Below, in pieces: positions 38,828 through 49,317 of a stretch of 64,000 bases of DNA. Made by a program: the position numbers and the translations under genes. Positions within the stretch are counted from its first letter, which is position 1. Each line of letters begins with the position of its first letter. Under the pieces are notes generated by a model. That model saw nothing but the letters and a program-made list of their open reading frames with translations, made no database searches and was not told the DNA's origin. This stretch comes from Trypanosoma brucei gambiense DAL972 (lineage: Eukaryota; Euglenozoa; Kinetoplastea; Trypanosomatida; Trypanosomatidae), in contig NC_026740.1 in NCBI RefSeq assembly GCF_000210295.1, positions 62,001 through 126,000 on the forward strand, given 5' to 3'.

Positions 38828-40477
38828 GTGAATATTTCCGACGAGGTAAGCTAGAAGATGGGAAGCGGTAAAGGAAAATAAAAACAGAGAGACAATTTAA
38901 AAATAAAAGGAAGCACTGGCAGAACAAAACAGGAGATGCACGCACGTGAAGCTGAGCAGACACACTCGCGGTGACGTCGGAAGCAGGAGGCGACTTCCCC
39001 ACAAAGCAGTTGTGCGAATATGCTGAATAGCATGCGTTAACGAATACGTTACCGAAAAAAGGACAAAGAACCTACCAAACTTGTTTGTTTCACTTCATTT
39101 CTTCAAATTACAACTCTTTTGCTCCTCTCTCCGCCCCGTCACGGTCCCTCACCTCCTTTCCATTACAGCAACCTCCTTATTTTAGTGGAGTTCCTTTCGT
39201 TGATGGCAGTTTCCGCTGATTCCACGTATAACACACAACAAAACATTTAACGACCGTTAAGCACAGGCCCCCCTCCCCAAAGCAAGGGCTTGCATGAGAA
39301 TCCTCACCCATCGGCAGCGATGGTCCTTTTTCTTTTTTGATAATAAATTGTGTTAACATAGGCAAGCAAAACCTTCCGTTGGTCAGAGGAGAGGGAATAA
39401 AGGGGAGGCAAAAATAGAATGTGGGAAAGGGAGTATAAATATGAATGAACGTAAATATCCATGCATACATAATTAAACGAATACATGCTGTAGCGGAATA
39501 CCAAAGGAAACAAAAAAGCCGCCGCATCCCCGGCACTGTCCTCTACTTTTAAGCATATAAAATTTAGGGAAACTCGATGCACGAGGATTTCAGTGACAAC
39601 CCCCTAACGGGATAAGCAAGTGAGCAGAATATATAACAAGCCACTCTGCACGCCAGCACAAAGGTGTAAAAAGCAGTGCTCCAATACTCATAGTTACAGA
39701 GATAAAATAAAAATAACACGAGCCTCCACCGCACCACCTTTCCCGGGTCAAAGTCGCGGATACGCTCTTCTATTGCTATTCTTTTTTTTTTTCTTTACCA
39801 CCTTTCCCTGGTTGATATCGTAGGTCCACTGATAATAAAGCTCTTCGCACTCCAGTACGCATCAGAGCCAAACATCCCTCTACTTCACCATTTCCTGTCG
39901 TCTTCCAACCTCATCTCAATAAACACACATGTGCACTCAGTTCACTAATCAACATTTCGGTGGATGCTTATTGAAATATTCGGATCATAACCACGCCATC
40001 GCAGCCCTCAGTCTTACTCCCTTCTTCACACCTTTTTCTGTTCTACATGAAGAAAACTGCAGGAAAATTGAGTACTATGTTGCTTCCACTTCTGACAATT
40101 TCATTTCTTCAGTTCCCCTATCACTTTGTTTCCCCTTCTCATCATTACTTCCTGTTTATCTCCGCAAAGGTATGAATTTTTGTGTGTATTTGCGTTTGCC
40201 CCTTTTGTCGCCATCCCGTTACGATTGAGTTTTTCCTCTTATCCTTATACTAACGCTATGAGAAAGTAACTGTCATTCATTGCTGACAGGATTGTACGAC
40301 ATTACACCACCTTCCTTTGTCATCCTCATCCTTGCCGTTCCTCCCCCCCCCCAACACTTTAAAGTAAACACCTGAGCTAAAGGGGGAAATAAATTACTCC
40401 AAAAATGCCCTACAGGAACTGAAAACAAAACAAAATACCACAGCTGTAGAGGAGGGGCTGACGAACGGAGTGTAGAG
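38828..40477. other. gene-free stretch of about 1.65 kb
   Basis: Leader of the mS38-like gene and 3' UTR of the membrane protein gene. Plus-strand T-run at 39781-39793 and a C-run at about 40345-40352. Short plus-strand frames here are pyrimidine-biased and unsupported. No RNA gene recognised. Confidence 0.5.
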
Positions 40478-41482
40478 CTAAAGTAGAAATAGGAGCACAG
40501 CCAACAGAAAAACAAGCCCCTGCATAATGCTCGTGAAATTTCCACTAAAAAAGACAGCCCAATTTCCGGCCATTGTCTCCGTAGTTTTCTTCACATTTAA
40601 TTGATCAAGCTGCCCACTCCCATGCTTTCCACCAGACACATCGTGTCCTGCCAACTGCTGAGCCTTCGTGGCGAGAGCCTCTGGTGAAGCGGCACTCCAA
40701 TTAACTTGTGGAAACACGCCTTCTAAGGCTTCGAGGACCGGTGATACAACGGGTTGAAGGTGATGGGCGGCCCAAACCACGCACGACACACAGAAACCAA
40801 AAATCAGTTTGGGAATGTGCAGCACATGCGCCTCAATATTCTTCAATCCCTGTCGTGCAGGAGGATTGAGCCAACTGCGGAAAAGCAAATAAGCCTGCAC
40901 GACAAGTGAGATGCCGATACCCCACAGATAGAAATACAGAAATTTGTACAGTGATGTCCACAGGCGGCTGAGTCGCAAGTGACGTTGGGCAAAACCGGGC
41001 GACGTGCACTTTATAGCTAATGTGTCCCGAAACCTGTGCTCGCAGTTGATGTCTCCCATAAGATCCCCCGGCTCCTTTGAAGCCCCTCCGTTGGGGTTGC
41101 CTGTCCTACTGGCCGAAACTTTCTCCGCTGCAAGTTGGGCCACCTCCTCCTTTACGCGGGCCTGCCACAATTTTTTTTCCTCCGCAACGAACTCCTTAAG
41201 TCTCGAATTCGCACGCCAGTGTAACGGATAACCGTCTTCCAGTACGTTTACCGCAGATGTGTCGTTAGTGAAGTAGTTGCTGCTACTTGTGACTCCTAAT
41301 GTAACTGCAGCCCAACCGCCACGTCTTTTGGAGCGGTACGCAGGAAAGAATATGACGTTATCAGCATAATCTAAGCCCAAAAAACGGCGACCGATGCGGT
41401 AACGTGTGAGGCTCCAGAAGTGCGTTTCCACCACACGCTGCATGCCATTGCTGCTGCTGCTGCTTCTCCTCCACCAACCCAT
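40478..41482 (-). CDS. unrecognised membrane protein with C-terminal anchor
   Basis: 334 residues from the first in-frame ATG (41482, MGWWRRSSSSSN); the frame upstream lacks ATG. The N-terminal half is soluble and contains an aromatic, basic region (LTRYRIGRRFLGLDYADNVI). Hydrophobic segments lie near the middle (YKFLYFYLWGIGISLVVQAY) and later (LIFGFCVSCVVWAAHH). The protein ends in a hydrophobic stretch, MQGLVFLLAVLLFLL, running right up to the stop codon. This last segment could act as a tail anchor. The Arg/Ser-rich N-terminus might target mitochondria. No enzyme motif is seen and the family is not recognised. Confidence 0.8.
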   Translation of the reverse strand: MGWWRRSSSSSNGMQRVVETHFWSLTRYRIGRRFLGLDYADNVIFFPAYRSKRRGGWAAVTLGVTSSSNYFTNDTSAVNVLEDGYPLHWRANSRLKEFVAEEKKLWQARVKEEVAQLAAEKVSASRTGNPNGGASKEPGDLMGDINCEHRFRDTLAIKCTSPGFAQRHLRLSRLWTSLYKFLYFYLWGIGISLVVQAYLLFRSWLNPPARQGLKNIEAHVLHIPKLIFGFCVSCVVWAAHHLQPVVSPVLEALEGVFPQVNWSAASPEALATKAQQLAGHDVSGGKHGSGQLDQLNVKKTTETMAGNWAVFFSGNFTSIMQGLVFLLAVLLFLL

Positions 41483-42447
41483 GTTTGTCGTGCAGTACCT
41501 CGTTAGATAACCAACTGCAGACGCAACTGAAACACACACCCTATGCGAACAGCAATGTGTTTTTTTTTTGTTATTGCAATATATGTGACAAGTGTATGAA
41601 CTATATATAGATGTAGGCGTAGAAGTATGTTGTAGCTTTCTTGTATATCAGAGTGCTTAGTTTTTTGCCCTTTTCCTTCCCCTTAGTGAAGGGTCAAGTG
41701 GTAATCCTCTTCTTGAGTAACTGCTTTTCACCCTAATTACAGGGTACGGTAGAAACTTCTACGAAACTCACCGTGATGAGGAGGTTCTGTGACTTAAAAA
41801 GAGGTACAATTGACGCTCCCTCCTGTACTTCCCTTCAAAGTGGTCTCACACTCAAGCCTATTTTCCCTCTTAACTTCCTCCTCAGTAGGGCACGTGAGTC
41901 AAAGTGCCGCGCCTGTGTGTGTGAATGTACGCTAAGTTACAGCAAGAATCAGCAGAAGGCACACAGGGGGAAGAGAAAGAAAGAAATGAATGAGAGTTGA
42001 CTTGAGTTGGGCAGGGATCAAACCAAAAGGTTTCGCATTAAATCGGATACTGGCAAGGTACACATTCACAGATATTCGAAGCTTTTAACAACGCTTCCCT
42101 CGGCGGATGAAGTTACTGAGCGAAGTTAAACGTACTTTATTTTCATATATTTAAAAAGGAATTAACAACCACACAAAAACACGCACACGGAGGCCAAATT
42201 GCACGTCCAAGGTTGTCCGCTGGGGATGGCTTGGGGACATTTTCCGTCCTCATGCGACTTGACTTATCATTTGATCACGCCAATCACCGTTACCATTTAG
42301 ACCGACGAGAAATGAAAGGCGACTTAACAAATCACGATAAGGAATCCATCGAAATGGCACGCTTGCACCCACAGACGAGTAGATTTACACAACTGTCGGT
42401 AACGGCACATACATACACTGGCTAATATCCAGTTTGTCAATCACCTG
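41483..42447. other. gene-free stretch of about 965 bp
   Basis: Leader of the membrane protein gene and 3' UTR of the UTP5-like gene. Plus-strand T-run at 41560-41569. Nothing else recognised. Confidence 0.5.
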
Positions 42448-45399
42448 CTAACCATCCGCTTTAGCTCGCTTGTAGCGACGAAGTTCGTGTCGCTCCTCAT
42501 CATCACTCTCATCATCCCCATTCCTGCCATTATTCAACAGCTCCGCTACATCGGAACCGATGCCATCATCTTCCTCATCCAAATCATCCTCATCGTCGTC
42601 ATCGTCAAAGTTGCCGTCCGGAATATCATCAGCCCCACTTCTCCCACTAGATGTGCTATCACTTTCGCTGTCATCCGCACTTTCTTCATCATCACTGCCA
42701 TCGGACGGCGCTGCAGCGACACCTACCTCCTCATCACTTCCGGAATCAAAATCTTCCTCACCACTGTGACGGGATTCCATTCCATATGATGAGCCGCGTT
42801 CAGACTCAGCGACCATCGCCGTGGTTTGCTCCCCACGCGCCCGTTTCTTTTTGTGAATAGCATCCCCCTCGTCCTCTTCATCATCCTCAGTTGCATCTTC
42901 ATCACCCTCCTCCTCCTCATCGCTAACTTCACTATTACCCTCCTCTTCGTCATCAGTGCCACTGTTATTGTCGTCGACATCATCCTCCTCGTTTACGTCA
43001 CCATCGGACAGAACCATTTGATCAAGAGCATCCAAATCCAGCTCCTCATCACTGTCCATGTCATTATCCTCCTCTTCATTTTCTTTAGAGGCTGCAGCCC
43101 CCTTCTTTGCTTTCCTCTTCGACTTTGAAGATGGTCTGGCTCCTTTCTTTTTATTACCGTCTTTTCGGCTCTTTCTTCTCTTGGAAGATAGTGAATCCAC
43201 CTTGCGCTCTGTCGTTGCCGTTGAGTACAAGCCGCCCGAGTACTTTTTCTCCACAAACATTTTGGGAAATATGATGTCGCCGTGAGAGCTTGCAGACACG
43301 TTTCGTTCCGACGGGAAAACAGATTTGAAAATAGAAAGACGTCCATACATAACTGCAATCTGGTCGTACAGGGAAACCATGTTCCTGTACTGATGAAGAA
43401 GCGGCGCAACAAAGTCCTTCGGTGGGGATGGTTGATCGGGTTTAATCCCTTTCGTGGCCCCATCGCTGCTAGAAACAGCCGACTTTTGCTTCAGATCCTG
43501 TTGGACCTGATACATTTCAACGCCGCGGTAACGTATAATGGCATCGATCCATTGAAACAGAGGAGAACAGGGGGACGCTCCGCGCACCCGCTGCCCGAGT
43601 AACTGTAACAGTTGTAAACAATAAGGCAGCTGCAGCGACATTACGGTTGCCCGAATGTCACCACTACTTCGAGAGGCTACAGTGAGAAGTTCCATCACAG
43701 CAGATGTATCGTTCGCATGAAGCGCTTGGTAAAGGGGAACAGTTGCTAATCCCAACGCGTGTTGCTGCTGCTGCCCAGCGGTTGATTCGTTGGATTCGGA
43801 GACATGCAGTTGCTTCAGCCGTTGTTCGAGTGTTAGGCTCTTCTGAGGGAGTTCTGATACGCTTTTCGCGTGATACGAAACTGCGGGAACAAACCCTTCC
43901 GTCCCAGCTCTCGTAGCACGCGCCGCCAGCAAAATTCGACGCTGTTGTTGTTGGTCGTGTGTCGCCCACGCGTTATCCAACGTCTCCAAATCATTGTACG
44001 CGACTAGATCAGCAGATGCTTTCGATTGAGTATCAGAAGGCACAAAATAAACTGCCACCTCCCCGCCACCTGCCACGAGTGCTGTACGCCTTCTTGCCGC
44101 TGCACTCCCTTTCAGCTTGACAGCTTTTGACATGGCATCACAAAGATCAAGCACTTCAAATTGCGGTACGGCAAAACGCCCACGAAGCAGCAGCAGCGAT
44201 GAGCATGCCGACGAGGAACTGCCATCAGCTGCACTGGCGCCTGGAAGTAGTGAAGCGAAAAGCAGCCGTCCAGACTCGTCCTGCGACGTAAGTTGGAATG
44301 TGGGAGGTCTCGGCATTGGCTCAGCGACAGCGACAAGAAGGGATCGTCCGAGCATCCACACGAGTACGGTACCTGTAAAGGTCGTAACAACCACTAGGGC
44401 TCCTCCATCACTCATTCTACCAATATCCCCCTCACCCTTTGCCCCATTATTAGCAGCACCGGGCAAGTCATTCATACCATCCAGACCCCTGTCGTCACCG
44501 CTACTCGCACCCTCCCTTACAGAAATGCCGATAATTCTCTGTCCACACATCAAACTCCTCCGGCATCGTGATGTTGCCGTACTACCATCAAGTGATGGGC
44601 GAGCGTCCCACACACGTACAGCGCCCTCTTGCGCATTGGAAGTAATAACAACCGGTTGTTGAGGCGTTCCACCCATCCACGCGATGTCTGTGCGGGAGGT
44701 ATGCGATGCAAAAGTGATTAAACGATCAAGGGAGGCAGCTACAGCACTATGCACGCCGCCAACATCACCACTTGTTGCATTGTTCCCAATTCGAAGTCTG
44801 TACAAGGCATTTGTTGGTCCTGAAATAAAGATACAGAAAACGGACTCGGGTATAAAGTCGTCACGTCCTGCTGAGGTTACCACGTCTTCCACCGCCGCGA
44901 TGGCACTGGCATCGTGTTGAACCCGCAGGTTAGTCACGATGCGCTCCCCCCGAATGCAGTCCACGACGTGCAGAAGGCGGTCCGCGGTTACGCAAAGCAA
45001 AAAATGGCCAGTAAAGGCCGTTGCTACAACTGCCTGTTGCGTGTCTGACACACAAAGGTGTCCAACGAGTTCATCTTTCCCAACATTATGCAGAAGTAAT
45101 GTGCCATTGCTGAGTCCCACCGCCGCAAAAGTTGTGTAAAGTGTGCAATCAGTTTTCCGTCCCTCCTTACCGCGCTTGCGTGTGGACTGTTGCTGCTCCA
45201 CCCGCTCGTTTACGATTCCTAACGATAGTGAGGTTAAGGACACCACAGCAAGCGAGAAACGGTTCTGCGCCGGCACGTTAACAACTGCCGCAAGGTTTCC
45301 GGTCGCCACATCAAAAACACGTGCACTTGGGAAATCCATCCCAACGGCGAGGTACCGCCCCACTTGTGTGCATCGTATCAACAGCGAGCGCTCCGTCAT
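42448..45399 (-). CDS. UTP5: UTP5/WDR43-like small-subunit processome protein
   Basis: 983 residues. The first about 450 form a WD40 propeller (YLAVGMDFPSARVFDVATGN, GAVRVWDARPS and TFTGTVLVWMLG are clear blade ends). A Utp12-type helical domain follows at about 555-700 (PLYQALHANDTSAVMELLTV, then LQLPYCLQLLQLLGQRV and LYDQIAVMYGRLSIFKSVFP). A long acidic tail with Lys-rich patches fills about 740-983. A single propeller with one Utp12 domain and this order matches UTP5/WDR43, part of the t-UTP subcomplex that starts 18S pre-rRNA processing in the nucleolus. PWP2, DIP2 and UTP21 have two propellers or other starts, so are less likely. The tail is longer than usual. Human WDR43 is about 670 residues. 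Confidence 0.8.
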   Translation of the reverse strand: MTERSLLIRCTQVGRYLAVGMDFPSARVFDVATGNLAAVVNVPAQNRFSLAVVSLTSLSLGIVNERVEQQQSTRKRGKEGRKTDCTLYTTFAAVGLSNGTLLLHNVGKDELVGHLCVSDTQQAVVATAFTGHFLLCVTADRLLHVVDCIRGERIVTNLRVQHDASAIAAVEDVVTSAGRDDFIPESVFCIFISGPTNALYRLRIGNNATSGDVGGVHSAVAASLDRLITFASHTSRTDIAWMGGTPQQPVVITSNAQEGAVRVWDARPSLDGSTATSRCRRSLMCGQRIIGISVREGASSGDDRGLDGMNDLPGAANNGAKGEGDIGRMSDGGALVVVTTFTGTVLVWMLGRSLLVAVAEPMPRPPTFQLTSQDESGRLLFASLLPGASAADGSSSSACSSLLLLRGRFAVPQFEVLDLCDAMSKAVKLKGSAAARRRTALVAGGGEVAVYFVPSDTQSKASADLVAYNDLETLDNAWATHDQQQQRRILLAARATRAGTEGFVPAVSYHAKSVSELPQKSLTLEQRLKQLHVSESNESTAGQQQQHALGLATVPLYQALHANDTSAVMELLTVASRSSGDIRATVMSLQLPYCLQLLQLLGQRVRGASPCSPLFQWIDAIIRYRGVEMYQVQQDLKQKSAVSSSDGATKGIKPDQPSPPKDFVAPLLHQYRNMVSLYDQIAVMYGRLSIFKSVFPSERNVSASSHGDIIFPKMFVEKKYSGGLYSTATTERKVDSLSSKRRKSRKDGNKKKGARPSSKSKRKAKKGAAASKENEEEDNDMDSDEELDLDALDQMVLSDGDVNEEDDVDDNNSGTDDEEEGNSEVSDEEEEGDEDATEDDEEDEGDAIHKKKRARGEQTTAMVAESERGSSYGMESRHSGEEDFDSGSDEEVGVAAAPSDGSDDEESADDSESDSTSSGRSGADDIPDGNFDDDDDEDDLDEEDDGIGSDVAELLNNGRNGDDESDDEERHELRRYKRAKADG

Positions 45400-46074
45400 T
45401 TCGTTTGCTGCTGCCTCGTCAACACACCTATCTTTTTTTTGTTTTACGCAGCTGTGTTTTGATCCACTTATATGTTAATTGGCGCTGCGACCTCAGTTAC
45501 CACTCGGACCCAAGCGTGCGGCCTCTTGCGTCAAATGTGTGCTTTCCCTCACTTTAATACTTTGTATTTTCTTTGAATTAGATTTCGTTTCGCTTGCTTA
45601 TTGCTTACACTTTCAAATTCCCCCCCCCCCTCACCTTTAATTAAGACCTTTTAACCGCACAAACACGTTATACCTATTTGTTTTCAGACAGAAAGAATAG
45701 AAACACACGAAAGTAATTTAAAGAAAAAATAGATTAAAAAATGTATGCCGAAAATTGCAAAAATATTTGCACTCTTTGTGTGCATAAACGCAGGGGAAAA
45801 TTAAGAAGATTATAATAGAACACAGAGTTTTTCGCTGCGATACTCAGAAACGTGAAGTTTAATCGCTAGTTATGACACGTGAAAAAACGTGTCACAATCC
45901 ACCCAATACTGTTTTTTTTTTTAAAAAAATAACCCTTTCCGCCTCTTTCTTTCTCTCCTGCTGAAAAGAAAAAGGTCCAGCACGATTACTGTGCAATGAA
46001 CAGCAGGAGGTGGCTCATCATCAAACAAACATGGAAGCAGAAACACTCCATCGCTTTGCAGCTAAACACGTACC
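45400..46074. other. gene-free stretch of about 675 bp
   Basis: Leader of the UTP5-like gene and 3' UTR of JMJD7. C-run at about 45620-45631. The coding-strand pyrimidine tract lies far upstream (about 45684-45705), suggesting a leader near 280 nt. Nothing else recognised. Confidence 0.5.
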
Positions 46075-47475
46075 TTACAATAGAAGACCAAACTCGCGCA
46101 GCATCACTACAGCAGGGTTGGTAAAACTCATGTCATACCAATAGTTCACAGCTGCGATAAGCGGAAGGGGCGCAGAATGTTTTTGATCATGCCGTGAAAC
46201 TTTAGCAATTTCTTCAGTCGACGCTTCCTCAATCACTCGGCTATCCTCAGAATCTGCGTGTTGCGCCACACGGTGCAACCACAAAGCAGGAAGGTACAAC
46301 ACCTCACCAGGTTGCACGTACGCAATGAGTGGATGCAATTTGTCACGCAGCTCCTCTTTAATGTGCAGCGGGTCATCAACTGCAGCAGGTGTAAGCTCCA
46401 CATCCATCCACGGCACCGACGTTCCGTCACGCGTGGGACTATCAGAAAATATGTATTCCTCTTCACCTTCTTTACAATTCGCTGCGGCTTTGAGGGTAAA
46501 TGCTGCCGCTGGAAGTTCCGGCTTGGGCACAAACACGCCTTCCCATGGAGGAACTAATATGAACTCCTTCACACCGCGCACAACCGCGTAAAGGTTCTCT
46601 ACCCAGTCTTGATGCATTGTTGAGACGGAGGCGGGTGTGCCAAGCCAAATATTAGCGGCCTCATGTTTACCTCCAAATACCCGAGTACCAAAGCGGTCCA
46701 ATGCGGTGTCAATATCAACATGGAGATGTTGGTACTCCTCCGCAAGACAATTATTTTGCATTTGTGCGTATGCGATCGAACATTGCGGCCGACGGAGGTC
46801 GACAAACTGGGATTTCAGTGGAGGGACAAGTGGATTTGCACGCAGCAGTCTGTACAACTCAGGCAGCGTCACTCGTACCTCTGCGGCACTCATGAACAGC
46901 TTTTCGGTTACTACGAAGTCACTTCTACCTTCAAGTTTATCATGTACCTGTGACTCATTCTTTACAGCGTTGTACGTTACATATGTTACGGCGTCAGCCC
47001 GACCGTTAGGCGTCAATGCAACCGTCACGCGCCGAGGTCCCAACGTCCCTTGTGATTCCGCTTCATTATTACTGGTGCCATTCTTACTGTCCTCTGCATC
47101 TGATTCCTTCACAATCTCTTCATCCTCATGGAAGCTATCATTTTCATTAATTTCTCCATTCCCTTTACTGGTTCTTTCTTTCTCATACACCATGGGAAGT
47201 TTTTCATCCAGATCAAACAAATATCGGTCGTCCCGCCACCGCTGCAACGCCGGCCAATCACACAGCGCCCCCACAATGATGCACGGGCGGGAGTGAAACA
47301 CAAACTCTCTCATAAACTCCTGTTCGGTTAACATTCTGAACTTTTCCTCGTCGCACGCGTTCCCACAACTGAGGCCATCGACACGTATTCTTTCGATGTT
47401 AAACTGCTGAAGCGCCTTTGAGGTCTCTGCGAAGGCTTCTGCAACTGTCAGCGTCTGCGCCTTTTCATTTGGCAT
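46075..47475 (-). CDS. JMJD7: JmjC-domain oxygenase, JMJD7 orthologue
   Basis: 466 residues; the human protein is 316. The JmjC/cupin core carries the Fe(II) triad HxD...H: H288 and D290 in TMHQDWVENLY, and H401 in YLPALWLHRV. The JMJD7-specific signatures RPCIIVGALCDWPALQRW (residues 63-80), VTVALTPNGRADAV and NYWYDM are all present. JMJD7 hydroxylates a lysine in the translation-factor GTPases DRG1 and DRG2, using 2-oxoglutarate and oxygen; by family, the same is expected here. An acidic, Asn/Glu-rich insert at about 95-150 and further inserts before the H401 strand explain the extra length. A second, out-of-frame ATG lies 5 nt upstream of the start (47480) and opens only 10 codons. Confidence 0.92.
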   Translation of the reverse strand: MPNEKAQTLTVAEAFAETSKALQQFNIERIRVDGLSCGNACDEEKFRMLTEQEFMREFVFHSRPCIIVGALCDWPALQRWRDDRYLFDLDEKLPMVYEKERTSKGNGEINENDSFHEDEEIVKESDAEDSKNGTSNNEAESQGTLGPRRVTVALTPNGRADAVTYVTYNAVKNESQVHDKLEGRSDFVVTEKLFMSAAEVRVTLPELYRLLRANPLVPPLKSQFVDLRRPQCSIAYAQMQNNCLAEEYQHLHVDIDTALDRFGTRVFGGKHEAANIWLGTPASVSTMHQDWVENLYAVVRGVKEFILVPPWEGVFVPKPELPAAAFTLKAAANCKEGEEEYIFSDSPTRDGTSVPWMDVELTPAAVDDPLHIKEELRDKLHPLIAYVQPGEVLYLPALWLHRVAQHADSEDSRVIEEASTEEIAKVSRHDQKHSAPLPLIAAVNYWYDMSFTNPAVVMLREFGLLL

Positions 47476-49317
47476 CGCATGAACTTCCTGCAGTTTTTGG
47501 TTTTTTTTCTTTTTTTCCTTTTTTATGGCTTCTGTTTTAAGTCTCCTCTTTTTGTTTTATGCGGCGGTGAGTTTTAGGAGGCAAAACGAAGGTTACGTGC
47601 ATTTGCGACATGTGGGATAACAAAGAAGAAATAAAACACAGTGTTAAAATGGAAATAGATAAATAGATAAATACATACATAAATAAACATATATATATAT
47701 ATTATAATATAGGGTTCAACAATTCAACACGAAATGAAAAACAAGACTGAAAACTCAAGTGACGAAAGGGGGTAAGTGACTGAGGTGAAATAAAAGAGAG
47801 GAAAACAGCATGGACAAACAAAAATGTAGAAATGAGAAGAAGAAAAAAGCAAATGAACGCAAAAAAAAAAAAAAAGAAGACTTCCCGTCACACAGAAAAA
47901 AACAAAATGAGAAAAGAAAGAAATATAGCAAAAGGGGGCCGCAGGGGATCAGTTGCGGAGCAGCACCACCCAAGTAAATCAAATGAAGGCACTTCAAAAC
48001 TGCGCCAAGAGGCTGAAGTCCCCCTTCCTTTTCCCTTTGATTTTCTTTTTCATTTCATTTCATCTCACTTCATTTTATTTTTTTCCTTTTCTCTTCTTCC
48101 CCCCTCTAATTTTCGATTTTTAACCTCCCCACTTCATTTATTTATGTATTTAATTTGTTTTTGTTTTTTGTTCGATTTTGTTCCTCCATCCCCTATTTCA
48201 CATATATTCCTCATAGCTATCTCCCCGGCCTCATATTTGCATCATCTCAGCACTTTCCATTTCTTCTTTTTTTTTTTTTATTGCGCCTCTTCAAGTTAAC
48301 ATTCCACAGAAGTAACATATCCTGCGGTGGCACAGCAAAGGAAAGTGGGAAGCAGTTGCAAAAAAAAAAAAAAGACAACAAAAGAGACAAATGAAAAACA
48401 ACAGCAAGACAAAAAAAAACAATAGAAATCACGAACAATTTGGACAAGAAGAACACCAGCACCTCAATATGCGCTACCTACTACACTTTTTTTTCGACTT
48501 CTTTTTTGTTTCTTTTTTTTTTGTTGTTGTTGTTTTTATGCCGTCCATGTTAGATCATTCAACAACAATAACTGCTTTCATCATTTAACTACGGGTCTCA
48601 CCTCGCAGTGGTCAAACGTGTTGCACGACACTTCCATCAAGAGAAGTTAAACACGAAAACAAACTTCAACTCATCCTGTTAGATTTGTGAAAACTGAATA
48701 ACATTTAAAAAAAAAAGAAAACAAAAAGCAGTAGCACATATACACCTATACACCTATATATATATATATATATGTGCGTGTGTGTGTGAACACGGAGGGA
48801 AGAAAATCACTCGCCAAGCGACTTTCACTTCCCGCCCCACACACAAATTCGGGTGACTGGAGATGTTGTGCTCACAAATAATGGTGGCGCAGTTATCTTT
48901 CCCTTCTCTTTCCATTTCCCTTCTCTATATGTCACCCATTTCTCTCATTCAACATTTAAGAGTGTAGTTTCAACTTCTCTTCTCTTCTTTTAAAAAATTC
49001 TTTTATATCTTAGTTCACTTGTTAAGAGTCGTTTCTTTTGCTCCGTTACATCTTCTCTTCTCTCAGAGAGGTACGAATAATAACAACGACTACTACAACA
49101 CGAAAACAACAATGAAAAATGGAAAAAAAAATAACAAAAAACTTACGCGCACAAAAATAGACGTACGTCTTGTGCAAAGGCGTCCACACAAGCCACGACC
49201 CGCAACACTCACTTTTAACACGGCGCATCGTTTAGGAAGGCATACATATTAAAGATAAAATGTAGGTAACACAAGTGAACTTTTACTTCACGATCTGCCA
49301 AACAGGGCCCACTTCGC
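47476..49317. other. gene-free stretch of about 1.85 kb, strongly strand-biased
   Basis: Leader of JMJD7 and 3' UTR of the PROPPIN-like gene. Plus-strand pyrimidine-rich sequence at about 48020-48180 and T-runs at 48270-48280 and 48508-48521, that is, purine-rich on the coding strand. A (TA)n run lies at 48757-48773. Plus-strand frames through this block are low-complexity. No RNA gene recognised. Confidence 0.5.

Noticed and set aside
44117..44662. 181-codon plus-strand frame inside the UTP5-like gene
   Set aside because: Antisense shadow of a well-supported coding region; composition follows the complementary codons.
46637..47296. 219-codon plus-strand frame opposite JMJD7
   Set aside because: Antisense shadow; Ser/Leu-rich with no family signal, while the opposite frame is a clear JmjC protein.
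47832..48299. 155-codon plus-strand frame
   Set aside because: Starts in an A-run and ends in a T-run; the product is Lys-rich, then Phe-rich, as expected from biased DNA.
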